Part shown: one piece after another, positions 43,841-54,242 of the stretch | Layout of the letters: the number at the start of each line of letters is the position of its first letter | Numbering within the stretch: position 1 is the first letter of the stretch | NCBI RefSeq assembly: GCF_050624435.1 | Contig: NC_134534.1 | Location: forward strand, 66,921,501-66,985,500 | Source of the DNA: Tenrec ecaudatus | Taxonomy: Eukaryota > Chordata > Mammalia > Afrosoricida > Tenrecidae | Direction of reading: 5' to 3' | DNA length: 64,000 nucleotides | Translations under genes and position numbers: made by a program | Notes under the pieces: model-generated | What the model saw: the letters and a program-made list of their open reading frames with translations, nothing else | Database searches by the model: none | What the model was told of the DNA's origin: nothing

Positions 43841-45631
43841 AAACAAAGCCAAGCAAGCAAACAAACAAAACAGAACCACAATGGTTGGATCCACACAGTT
43901 ACACTGTGCCGTGGGTCACCACGAATGCAGAGGCAGCCGTCTCAAGCACAGGTAATGACAAGGGGCTCTTAGTTTTCATCCTGCTTCCTTTCCCCAAAGT
44001 CACTGTGTGAGGGAAGCAGGCAGTCTGGTGAAATGAACCAGAGGACTCCGAATCAGGACTCCAGATTAATAATGCCGTCACAAGGGGCCCATTGATTCTG
44101 TAGGCCACATGACGTTGCTCACCCGAAGAGATCTGGACACCTCGAAGCGCCGTTCATTGTCTATTACCATTGTCTTGCACGCTCCTCGACAGCTATGAAT
44201 TGATGTGTGAGGGTCGATCAGTTAGACTCGGAGAAAAAGAACCTTAACATAAATTTTCCTGTTGAGGTCTCATTATTTTTAAAAGTTCAGGAAGGGCTTC
44301 CAACTTACAGAAAAGATCCATGATGGTAGAAAGCTTTCCAAACGTGTCCTAAGCACCTGGAGGTATTATGTCAAAGAGGAAAGGGATTGGTGCAGCAACT
44401 TCAAAAGGAGGAAGGGAAAAAAGATTTGATTTTTAAAGATCCTGATGAAAAATACCACAGGAAATGTCGTAAATTTCATCGGTAGTAATCTCTAAGGCCC
44501 AGCTGAAATGTGTTAAACTGTTTTCCTGTTTAAGAAAAAAGGTAGGGATTGGAAAATATCTCACACACAAAAAACAGACTTCATAAGAAGCACCTTAGAT
44601 GTGACTAATCAGTATGTTTCTGATCCTCTGAGTAAATTGCTAAGAAATGCACGTGTGGACTTGACTTCAGTTCAGGTCAGTTGCTGACTATCGGCATGGG
44701 GAAAAATGTGTTTATGGTTCCATTCCTAAATCAGGGTGTTGTTTTACATTTTCATTTTTCTAAAAACGTCCTTCTTTTGACCAAGTCTCTAAAGTCAAAA
44801 CTACTTATGTAATTCAGAAGAAAAATACTCACAGGTGTGAGTTAAAAAGAAGCAGCCCTGAAATTTGTGTGTAGAAAAGTAGTCGATCGATCCCAAGGCC
44901 ACCGTTAGATAACAAGAATTTCAAGAGTATTGCAGTCCCATGAACTCTCAGTCCCCAACCCTTTACTCATATCACAGACTAGTGCCTTGGGTAAGGAACT
45001 CATAAACTCACTGTACATCTCTTTTGAGCATTGTAAAGCGTCCTTTAAGTGTGAAAAGTTGTTAGGGTCCTAGAGCCCAGAGAGGGAGGAACAGCCAGCC
45101 CCTTAGTGACAAAGGAAAAACTTGAATTGGAGTGTGGTTGTGAAAGTGTCGGCAGAGGCAGTGAGAAGCAGTCAAGAAAGCTGGAGGGCTGGACCTAGGC
45201 TGGAAAAAGGAAAAGAAACTTACAATAATAGTGAAGGGATGCAATTTCATAAACCTCACCCTAGGTGCGAGTGCCTATGTAAAGAAACACTGCATTTGTT
45301 CCTCTACAGAACCTAGCCTAAGACATCTGCCCAGCAGTTCTTTTTTCATAAACTCGTTCTCTAGTTTTCCATTAGGATGTGACATCTTTTTCCATGTCAG
45401 GACTGATACAGGGGCCTACATACAGTTTTCTCCATTATCTAACAGGCTATGGTAGTAGAAACAAAGGCATCAGGGAGATTTATGACTCACCCCACCCCAC
45501 ACCCCATAATCTCCCCTTCTATTATACTGATAATTCATGTTATTTCAAAACGCTGGAGAGAATTCTAGAAATAAAATTTCAATACCCTCTTCCTTTCCAC
45601 GTGGTTACTATTGCCTCCCCCTGCCTCTCCA

Positions 45632-45652
45632 ACACACACACACACACACACA
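45632..45652 (+). repeat. (AC)10 microsatellite
   Basis: A 21-base AC tract. Confidence 0.95.
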
Positions 45653-46469
45653 CTCTATATGAAAATCTGGATCTGTACCCAGGTTCAGCAGTATTAGGAA
45701 TGTCTATACATAGGCAATATTACCTAGCTCCACTCAGTATTCTTAGACCAGTGAAGTCAGGTTTAAATTGTAACCAAAAGCAATATTAGAGGAGAATAGA
45801 AATTGCATACTATGCCAGCTGAAATAAATTGTTCAGACATTGAATATTGAATGTGACTTTAACCCATTGTTCCATATCTGGCACCTAAGACCCAAAATTG
45901 AGACCAAAAAGGCACCACTGACAGGCGGAGAGCTCGGGATGTGCAATGTCACATTTTAGAGGGAAATGCAAATTAGGTTGGTTACACAGTAGCCTGATCT
46001 AAACCACAGCCCCTCTAAGTCTCTGTCTAGCTAAATAGAAGACCAGACAGGAAGAGAAAAAAGGCTAAAGAGGTAAATGTTGAAATCAGCAGTTGTTCAT
46101 TTTTCCTCACCATGTTGGAAGGAACACAGGCATGAAGAGGCTACTTATGTCTCTCCCAAGCCAAGTGAAGTGAACGCTACATGAATCACTTGGAGACATG
46201 AAAGTCTATTCAAGATGAGGAGAATGCCATGTCATGTGTCCACTGTCTAGATTTCACATTTATCAGTTCTATTAGCCAGCTACTCTTCCCATTTTAGAAA
46301 CATCAGTAAGAATAGCAACAGCATTGGATTAAAACAAAGCAAGAATGTTTGATCTGCATGTTCATTGAGAGACTAGGAACTATGAACAAATGAAACCCTT
46401 GACGACCAACTTTCAAGAAAACTTGTATATACAGGGAAAATGCCACTGGGCATTTCTGCATCATTGTCT

Positions 46470-46545
46470 CAGAATGCTTTGCAGCCCAGGGATCTACCAA
46501 TCTAATCTCATTGCACAAGTAGCCATCACAATCCTTATGAATTAA
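46470..46545 (-). repeat. Inverted motif pair, left arm
   Basis: On the minus strand: GATTGTGATGGCTACTTGTG then CAATGAGATTAGATTGGTAG. The plus-strand partner is at 47945-48000. It may be a small interspersed repeat of a family I do not recognise. Confidence 0.5.
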
Positions 46546-46734
46546 AGTGTGTCCCTGGAATACTTCCGCTTTTATGATATGTTTTAAATAATATTCTGAG
46601 GGCAAAGAATGTTGGAAGTGCATGGACTGCTGAAAGAATAAATATGTCTTGGAAGAAGTAAAGCAAAGCAGCAATGCTCATGAGAAGCAAGGATGGTGAG
46701 ACTTTATCATGTAATCAACATGACTGTCAGATTA

Positions 46735-46975
46735 CTTCAGACATATTGTCAAGAGGGACTACTCCCTGGAAAAAGGATTCCATGCTTGGGAAACTAAAAG
46801 GGCAAAAAAGGGAGGAAGACTCTTGAGAAGATGGATTGGGACATTGGCTGCAGCAATGGTTTCAGTCATAGGAACAATTGTGATGACGGTGCAGGACCAG
46901 ATGATGTTTCATTCTGTTGACATAGGAGCACCATGGGTCAGAAATGACTCAGTAGCACCTAAGAACAACACATAA
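46735..46975 (+). mobile_element. RTE/BovB 3' end, plus strand
   Basis: CAGACATATTGTCAAGAGGG, CTACTCCCTGGAAAAAGGAT, AGATGGATTGGGACATTGGC and TGCAGCAATGGTTTCAGTC. It ends GTCAGAAATGACTCAGTAGC and CACCTAAGAACAACAC. One of the cleaner RTE tails here. Confidence 0.8.
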
Positions 46976-47174
46976 GAACATTCATTACGTAGTTGCTAGT
47001 AAAACGAGCTTTCAGAAAGCAGTAAGAGTAGTTGAAATATTTATGGAAGTGCAAATATGAGGGAGTCCCGGGATGATATAAACAATGTATTTGAGAGAAA
47101 ACTGGAAGACTGAAAATGGGAGTATGCCCAGGGGCATCTCAGAATAGTCACTGCCATCTATTTCAGAAGAATCG

Positions 47175-47265
47175 CCTTTCTTTTGAAAACCCTATGGAGC
47201 AGTTCTATTCTGACACACAGGATACTCTGAGTCATCAACTAGATGACAGCGGTGATGATTTTCCA
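47175..47265 (+). mobile_element. AfroSINE 3' fragment
   Basis: GAAAACCCTATGGAGCAGTT, CTATTCTGACACACAGG, GAGTCATCAACTAGATGACA. Only the 3' half is present. Confidence 0.6.
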
Positions 47266-47518
47266 CTTCCCAGGACCCTAAAGATACAACCAAGAACAAT
47301 GCCAGTCCCCATCAAAATACATCATTTGTAATACTCACAGCATGAACAAGACACCCTTAATTCCCATGATTTACGTTCTGAGGGGATATAGTTTTATTTT
47401 AAAGAACAAAGAAGGGGATGGAGGCAGAGTGCTCAAAAAGAATGAATTGGCCAAGTGGAAAGGGATTCTGGGTCAAATGCATATGATAAAGAGACCAGTC
47501 GAAGTACTAAATACATAT

Positions 47519-47544
47519 GTGTGTGTGTGTGCGTGCGTGCGTGT
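47519..47544 (+). repeat. (GT)n/(GC-GT)n microsatellite
   Basis: GT units followed by GCGTGCGTGC. Mixed purine-pyrimidine alternation, about 26 bases. Confidence 0.9.
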
Positions 47545-47660
47545 GAACCCACCAGCTGATCAGCCAGAGAAAGGCGAGGCTTCCTCCTCCCACAGGATTT
47601 GTAGCCTTAGAAACGCTGAAGGACAGTTCCACTCTGTCCTATAGGTCCTTAGGGGTGTAA
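47545..47660 (+). mobile_element. AfroSINE, head replaced by microsatellite
   Basis: GAACCCACCAGCTGATCAGC, GAGAAAGGCGAGGCTTCCTC and CAGTTCCACTCTGTCCTATA. The head is missing and the GT/GC tract sits at its left edge. Confidence 0.7.
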
Positions 47661-48591
47661 ACAGTCTGTGAGGTACTCAGTCTTCTTATTCAATACAATC
47701 TGTAACGAACTATCGACACTATGAATTTTCGATCATTTCTCCCCCTCTTTGTCATTCTGTTCACTTCTGGATTGAACAAGACCGGTGTTATTCCCCTCAA
47801 CACTCTATGGCTCGAGAAAACAGGACTGTGCATAGCATAGTTTCATAGGAAGTTGCATTTAGTAGCATGCTACTTTCGCATAATGACGCTTTTCCTCAGA
47901 GAACAGGCTCTGAAACCCACCCAAATTTACTCAGAGGAAACTCATTTTGACTGTAATGGCTACATGTGTAATGAGATTAGGCTGACAGAATCCCGGACTC
48001 ATTTTTTTAAGCAGACTGAAATATATCGTGTTCAAGAGTCTTTTTTCAACCTGAGAGTAAAACAGGGATAATAACTTGTGAGCTACCTGTGGTTTACAAG
48101 TGTACAAAGCCTCCAGTTTCATTTTTTCCACACAAAGTCTGCTTTTATTGCAAATAGCATGTGCTAACCTGGGAGTATCAATTCTAATGTCTAAATCTCC
48201 AGGTGGAGGCATTTCTTTGCCTTGGAGTTTAATAAGCAGGCCAGACAACCACACAGAAAAGAATGCTATTGTGCCTGATGCTAACCTGAGCCCTCATCTG
48301 TCAATTTCCTGGTGCTCGTATGTGTTTTGTTAGCTCATCAATTGTGAGGTTTCTGTGTATTTTATGCTTCAGCATATCCTCATATGTCAGAACAATGGTG
48401 TGGGGGTGGCATTTGTATGTAGGACAGGAAAGATTTGTCACAAACAAGTCCCTAGACTTCCAAAAAATGGCCCAGAGAGCAATCTTCTTAAATAATAAAC
48501 TCCGGGGGTACTCTGTCATTTGAGGATGAAATGTGAAGGCATATAAATTCTTAAAGTGCTGTCTGGGCCTATTAATATGTATTACACACAT
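47661..48591. other. No recognised feature except one arm of an inverted motif pair
   Basis: Unique-looking. The right arm of the inverted pair is at 47945-48000. Confidence 0.45.
47945..48000 (+). repeat. Inverted motif pair, right arm
   Basis: GACTGTAATGGCTACATGTG then TAATGAGATTAGGCTGACAG, about 80% like the minus-strand arm at 46470-46545. Both arms happen to be open in a frame reading DC.GY.CNEIRL. Confidence 0.5.
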
Positions 48592-48775
48592 ACTCAACTC
48601 ATTGCCATCAAGTCAACTCTGACTCTCTGCGATCCTATAGGACAGAGTAGAACTGGCCCTCTGGGTTTAGGGACTGTAAATATCGACAGGAGTAGGCAGC
48701 CCCATCTCTCTCCCTTGGAGCAGTGAACTGCCGACCCTGCAGTTAGCAGCCCAACTCCTTACCCACTACACCACA
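48592..48775 (-). mobile_element. AfroSINE, minus strand
   Basis: Tail CATTGCCATCAAGTCAACTC, body GGACAGAGTAGAACTGGCCC, head GTTAGCAGCCCAACTCCTTA. Well preserved and immediately next to the mariner at 48784. Confidence 0.85.
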
Positions 48776-48783
48776 TATGAGTA

Positions 48784-50110
48784 GGCACCCAAAAAACCTG
48801 GAATGATTCTTTTTTTGAAAAGCTATGTATTAAAAAATTTTTTTCCATAACAACTTTATCACCTTCAAAGTACTCTCCAATGCAGTTAATATGTCTGTCA
48901 AATCTGGGATTTCATTCGTGGAAGCATCTTTCAAACTCATCTCTTTGGATGGCTGACAGCACCTCCCTGTTTTCTTCACCTCTTCTACATCACCAAATAT
49001 CTGTTCTTTCATGTTTTTCATGTCCCTCTTCATTCACAGAAACAAAAAGAAGACCCACAGATCAAGGTCAGGTGAGTAAATGGCAGGGGACAAGAGAATC
49101 ATGCTGGTTTAGTCAAAAACAGGTGTACTGAGATGGTTGCATGAGCAGGTGCATTGTCGCGTTGTCATGGTGGCAAAATCACTCCCCCTTTTGCCACAAG
49201 CCAGGCCTTTTGTGGTGCAGACTGTTATGCAATCTTTTCAGAAGCTCTAAATAGGAAGCTTGATTAACAGTCTGACCTGGTGAAACAGATGAACTATCAC
49301 CCTCGTATTAAAAAAAACAAAAGAGCATTCATTGTCTTGAGCTTTGATTTCACTTGATGAGCTTGTTATGGGTGGGGAGATGATGGTGTCTTCCACTGGC
49401 TTGATTGATGTTTGCTTTCAGGGTTGTAAGAATAGCACCATGTCTTGTCACCAGTCATGACCTTGGGAAAAAAGGTTTGGGTCACTTCGAAGCTGTTCTT
49501 TCGAAGCATGGCGTGTTTATACTCGAGGTTTGTTTGATTTTTTCCTGATCAGTCAGAAACTGAGACACAAATTTCAAAGGGACCTTCTCATTCCTAAATC
49601 TTTCATTAAAATTTGCTGAACTGAGTTCCAGGATGACACAGATAACTTCCCCATTTTTCACTGATTCGTCATCAGTATTTTAGCACAAGAGCATGAATTT
49701 TGTCGACATTTTCATCTGTTCAGGAAGTTGATGGATGTCCAGAATGAGGTTTGTCATCAATTGATATTTCACCTTTTTTGAAATGAGAAAAACTCACATG
49801 CTTGAGTTTTGCCCAAAGTGCTGTCCTTGTAAGCTGTGTTCAACATCACAACAGTTTCTGCAGCATTTTTCGAGAGCAGGAAATAAAATTTCACAGCTGC
49901 ATGCTATTCTCTTAAATCAGCCATCACAGAAAACGAAGCTTGAGCGAAACTGCTTTTACAAAACAATTCACTGTGACCAGAGAGAACCTTCCCAGGTGAC
50001 TCCACTGACTGCACTAAGTCAGAGCGAGTTGTGAATTGCTCACCTAGTAGGAAAAATGCATGCCATGAAACCTCTGCCCAACACAATTCCAGTTCGGGGA
50101 GGGTACACCA
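48784..50110 (-). mobile_element. Mariner element, near full length (about 1.33 kb)
   Basis: Its length fits a complete mariner (about 1.3 kb). The left end GGCACCCAAAAAACCTGGAA and the right end TTCCAGTTCGGGGAGGGTAC are worn inverted repeats. A TA dinucleotide precedes the left end (48782-48783). On the minus strand the transposase begins near plus 49922 with MADLRE, followed by an AAVKFYFLL helix block. The catalytic HDNA motif is at plus 49150-49170 but carries an 8-bp tandem duplication that shifts the frame. Stops elsewhere also break it. It is related to 3444-4335 but retains the central part lost there. Confidence 0.78.
49140..49935 (-). pseudogene. Mariner transposase pseudogene, frameshifted
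   Basis: The minus-strand transposase is readable only in pieces: an N-terminal part (about plus 49780-49935), a middle part covering plus 49330-49700, and a C-terminal part from HDN (plus 49160) down to 48880. The tandem GCATTGTC/GCGTTGTC at plus 49151-49166 frameshifts directly after the second catalytic aspartate. No enzyme could be made. Confidence 0.7.
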
Positions 50111-50321
50111 TCGTAAACACATAGATTGTTCAAATGCAAAGTTCTTTCAACTCTTCTGGAACATATGTAATCGGCAAATGCTAGAAAACAAGTACAACGG
50201 GAATCCTAGACTGCCTTGCATCGCTACTTTCAAGTTTCCTGTCTAAACTCTGGAGGACAACTTAGAGGAGGAGCATAGTTAGAACAAGCGCATGAGAGTT
50301 CTGAGATTTGTTTTTGTTGTT

Positions 50322-50465
50322 AATTACCATTGAGTCAATTCCACCTTGGGAGACTCCATGTGTTACAGTGTACAACTTCTTTATAGGGTTTCCTTAGCTG
50401 TAATCTTAACAAAAGCCTATTGCTATGGAGTAGGTGGGTTTGAAGTGTCATCTATTAGGGTAGCA
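50322..50465 (-). mobile_element. AfroSINE-related SINE, minus strand
   Basis: ACCATTGAGTCAATTCCACC (tail), TTATAGGGTTTCCTTAGCTG and TAATCTTAACAAAAGCC (body), GTAGGTGGGTTTGAAGTGTC (B-box side). Closer to an AfroSINE variant than to the main type. Confidence 0.6.
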
Positions 50466-50480
50466 GACAGCTATAGCAAG

Positions 50481-50509
50481 CACACACACACACACACACA
50501 TACACACAA
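50481..50509 (+). repeat. (AC)n microsatellite
   Basis: 29 bases of AC with one T interruption. Confidence 0.95.
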
Positions 50510-50710
50510 CCGTACTCACTGCCATCTACTCAATTCCAACTCATAGTCACCCTCTAGGGAAGGGTAGAAATATCCCTGTGAGTTTCTGAGACTGTAAGCT
50601 TTTATGGGAGTAGAAAGCCTCGTCTCTCTCCTGAGGAGTGGCTGGTGATTTTGAAATGCTGATCTTGTGGTTAGCCACCCAGTGTGTAACCACTGCACCA
50701 CTCGGCCTCC
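50510..50710 (-). mobile_element. AfroSINE, minus strand, near full length
   Basis: CACTGCCATCTACTCAATTC, CCAACTCATAGTCACCCTCT, TGAGTTTCTGAGACTGTAAG and TGGTTAGCCACCCAGTGTG. Ends ACCACTCGGCCTCC. Confidence 0.83.
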
Positions 50711-52202
50711 TACTTGACTCTCATTTCTGTCCTCCCTCCCTGCCCCACTTTCTAATACATTTGTCTGAACCTAAGTAGTAATCATCATTTGCAGCAGCAT
50801 TATTATTTGCAAGAATAATTATCCACAATTAAACCATACACCTAAGTGGGTGATTGGTATGTGTTATCTCCTTAGATTCTTACAAAGCTTTGCACGTGTT
50901 TAACCACATATTAAATTTATAATGATATTTTTAACTACCCCAAAGATCATAAGATACATTCCATGTGCCCCTATTACAGTTGAAGCCACCATAATGCACA
51001 TTGGAGAGGCGCAGGTGGTTTGTTAAGGATTCTGCAATTACTCAGGAGACACTTGTCATGAAGTTGGTGGAACGCCAGGGTGAAAGAGAGGCTGCACGGA
51101 CATGACCAACGTTAGCCATGCAAATAAGGGAACCAAACTTCCTCAGAGAGTTAAAGTAGTTTTCAAAATGATCTGAACTACAGTCAGAAAGCAGCCCGTG
51201 AGTGGTGAGACTCTGGCTTAACATGTATTCCACATCGTCGCAGTGGACCTCGGAGATCACATAGTGCTTCCTCCTCTTTATCTCACGGTTTGGTGATTTT
51301 TATAGCATGTTTTCCCTTTTTCCATGACACGTTTATGAGCTCCTGCCACTTTAAAGTGCTGCCCTAACTCCAGAGGCAAATGTAGAATTGAAAGGCTTGT
51401 TTGATTTTACCGATACTTTAGATAAATAAGTGTCCAAAGATTTGGAGGTTTTGCTTGGAAACAGGTCAGATGTTTGGGAAAACATCTTGAGAACTGTCAT
51501 CTCTTTGGACTCTACAATTCTATGGGAAAATCAGAGTAAAGGGTCTGATTCTAGTCAAGGTTTTTCAGAGCCTTACTTTTAACAATGGCTAGGAATACCA
51601 CAGAATAATAACAATATAAATCTTTTCAATATTCTTAAGCTTCACAGGAAAAATGTTAGTGAGGGAGAAACACACACACACCGTTTTAAAAGCTACGGAC
51701 CTCATACACTTTTAGATAATCCTAAGGAAAATACATGACTTGTTGGAGAAAATACATTTTTATGATAATGGTTTTAAACTTGTCTCATTGTTACTAAACT
51801 TACAAGGCTCTGATACCAATTATTACTCCTCTAGAATAATCTTCCCAAATGAATGAGCAGGCCTTACCAGTATTTTAACTGAATGAATGTCTTCTCCACA
51901 AGTAATAATCAATCCATCAGCCAGAATGATACATTTTCCTAATAAGCTTGCTCCTTTTTACATATTCCTGTTGTTTTGAAAATCATTCTTCAAGCTGTCA
52001 TTTTTCAAACCGATGCTTGGTGAACATCCACTTTGTGCCAGGCATCCCCCTGGACTCTAAGTGGAATCCAGAGGAGAATGCGGCCTGAACCATTACAAAG
52101 GGTCTTCAAAAAGTTCATGGGAAAATGGGATTGCAAGACAATGAAAAGTTCCCACGACATTTTGCAGGATCCTCCTATTGAGAAGAAAAAGTGGTCTGTA
52201 GG
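50711..52202. other. About 1.5 kb without recognised repeats
   Basis: At 50990-51330 the minus strand has an 80-codon frame without transposon similarity, and the stretch could be conserved non-coding or an old exon; I cannot name it. An L2-like CTTTGTGCCAGGCATCC lies at 52030-52050. Confidence 0.4.
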
Positions 52203-52330
52203 CATCACTGGGTGATGTAGCTGATTAAGTGCTTCACTACCCACAGGAATGTTGGCAATTCAAAGCCTCCCAGAAGCACCTCACAAAGAAACATCTTGCA
52301 GTGTGCTTCTGAAAGATCGTCTTCTTGAGG
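52203..52330 (+). mobile_element. AfroSINE 5' part, worn
   Basis: GGCATCACTGGGTGATGTAG, CAGGAATGTTGGCAATTCAA and AAGCCTCCCAGAAGCACC, the head and B-box regions of a diverged SINE. Confidence 0.5.
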
Positions 52331-52399
52331 GTTTTGTGGAGTGTAGGTCTACTAGGTGGACTTGAGGACTTGGAATTGAGGGTAACTCAGTTTGTTGGC

Positions 52400-52690
52400 A
52401 TTGGTGGTTCCATGATAGAATTCTCACACTCCATGCCACAGACCCAGTTCAATTTCCAGTCACTTTACCTGATATGCACTCACCACCTATTGTTGTTGAA
52501 CAGGTGTCCGCAGAGTTTATAGACTAAGACTACGAAGAAAACCCTGGCAATCTGCTTTCATAAATTAGTCAAAGAGAACCAAAGATCAACCAATCATAAA
52601 ACATAGTTTGGGACTGGTAACGGTTTATTTTGTTGTTCATGGGTTCACCATGAGTTATGGGACAACTCGGTGTCAGCTGGCAACGACAAT
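52400..52690 (+). mobile_element. Second SINE family, copy 4
   Basis: GTGGTTCCATGATAGAATTC and CCCAGTTCAATTTCCAGTCA (head), CAGAGTTTATAGACTAAGAC and GAAGAAAACCCTGGCAATCT (body). It finishes CGGTGTCAGCTGGCAACGAC, like the RTE tail. Confidence 0.6.
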
Positions 52691-53270
52691 AGAGAAGATA
52701 AGGCACGTGCCTATATACTATAATACAATAAAAAACGAAAAGTTAAGTACCATATGAGGAGTATAGTTAAAGTTTTGAGGGGAAAATCAGAACAGGTGAG
52801 TTGACCTTTTCCCAAAAGAAAGAGAAAAGCTCTTTGGACAAAGTGGGAATTAAATCCGGATTTGCCACGTTGAGAACATTTGCAGCATGGAAAAGTGTTG
52901 CAAAGCAAGCGATAAAGATGCATGATTGTACAGAGGACAAACACAGGGAGCTCGTACAATAACTGAGGGTCGAACATGCCATAGATAATAAAGGAGGATT
53001 GGATGGGGCAGAGGGCTGCCAGACTCACCAAGGACTCACAGCCCCTCACAAGAATGCTGGGAATCCACACTTTATTCCCTGGCACATTGCCATTTTACAT
53101 GCTTCAGAAAGGCTTCAGAGGTGTATAACATGAATATCATAGCAAGATATAAGGGGGACATAAGGGGGACAATTGGGAAGCAGTCTTTTTTCAAATACTT
53201 GAGAAAGAGCAGCAACACTTCACATCTGCTAGGCAAAGTGAAATAAGATGGGCTAACGCATGTAAGAGTA
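52691..53270. other. No recognisable feature
   Basis: A 124-codon minus-strand frame at 52711-53085 has no recognisable domain and A/T-rich flanks. Confidence 0.4.
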
Positions 53271-53280
53271 AGGGACTGTT

Positions 53281-53542
53281 TTTTTTTCCTTTTTCTCTTT
53301 AAAATCATCTTATTGAGGGTTCTTGCAGCTCTTATAACATTCCATGCATCAATTTTACCAAGCATATTTGTACATATGTTGCAATGATCATTTCCAAAAC
53401 ATTTTCTATTTGAGCCCTTGGTATAAGCTCCTCTTTTTCTCCTCCCTCCCCACTCTCCCACTCTTGTGAATCTGTGATCAATTTTATACTGTTATTATTA
53501 TTATTTCATATCTTAAACTGTCCATTCTCTCCCTTCACCCAC
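53281..53542 (-). mobile_element. L1 3' UTR, minus strand, with TSD
   Basis: About 260 bp starting TTAAAATCATCTTATTGAGG after a poly-T. The duplication AGGGACTGTT is at 53271-53280 and 53543-53552. One of the shortest L1 copies here. Confidence 0.85.
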
Positions 53543-53552
53543 AGGGACTGTT

Positions 53553-54061
53553 CTTTTTTCAAAATATACTATGGAAAATTGTAGTTGTTTGAGGAGGAAG
53601 TTAACAAAGGTCGATTTTGCCTTAAAGATATCTTACATGTTTTAAAACAGGGTGACTGGAAGGACCACAGTGGTCTTTATAGAAAAATCTGAACAACATA
53701 AACATATTTTGGGGGAAAAATCGTGAGAATTATTCTGATCAGTCCACTTTATCACTTGGTACAATGACCAGCAGACCACCGCTCCTTTTTCCATGAGCAC
53801 AGAGTTTGTTAGAGCACAGTTTCATCCAGCTTAAGACCCCACCTGTCAGCTGTCCTCACAGGTCGAGGCAGGTACAGTCAGGGTAATGAGATGGACGCTG
53901 GACTGGTGTGAACCACTGCTGGGGCAGTAAAGCATGGAGAAGGATGCTCTTCCATTTCCCCTCTTGTTCCTTTATCTTTTCTTTCCACATGCTAACCCAG
54001 GCCAAGTAAGCCTTAGGGGAATATCATAGCAATTTGGAAGGGTCAGGGGTCTACAAATGCC
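53553..54061. other. No recognisable feature
   Basis: Unique-looking spacer. Short frames only. Confidence 0.5.
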
Positions 54062-54242
54062 TTTCTGGCACATACATGCCTGTTGCTTCTGGTTCATAGT
54101 AACTCGAGATAATATGTTCATGGCTGTAAATCTTTACAGGAGAAGATAAGTTCATCTGTCTCCTGAGGATCAATTGGTGGTTTTGAACCCCTGACCTTGT
54201 GGTTAACAGTCCAATGCTTACCTGATCACACCACCATGGCTG
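54062..54242 (-). mobile_element. AfroSINE, minus strand
   Basis: GGCTGTAAATCTTTACAGGA, AAGTTCATCTGTCTCCTGAG, GGTTTTGAACCCCTGACCTT and GTGGTTAACAGTCCAATGC. The tail is worn. Confidence 0.75.

Larger units (their letters stand above)
43841..46734. other. About 2.9 kb with few recognised features
   Basis: Contains only a short (AC)n tract, a weak MIR-like start near 44020-44090, and half of an inverted motif pair (46470-46545). A 136-codon plus frame at 45379-45789 crosses the (AC)n tract and is not credible as a gene. Confidence 0.4.

Noticed and set aside
44020-44090. MIR-like start
   Set aside because: Only a short weak match, without the MIR core that should follow.
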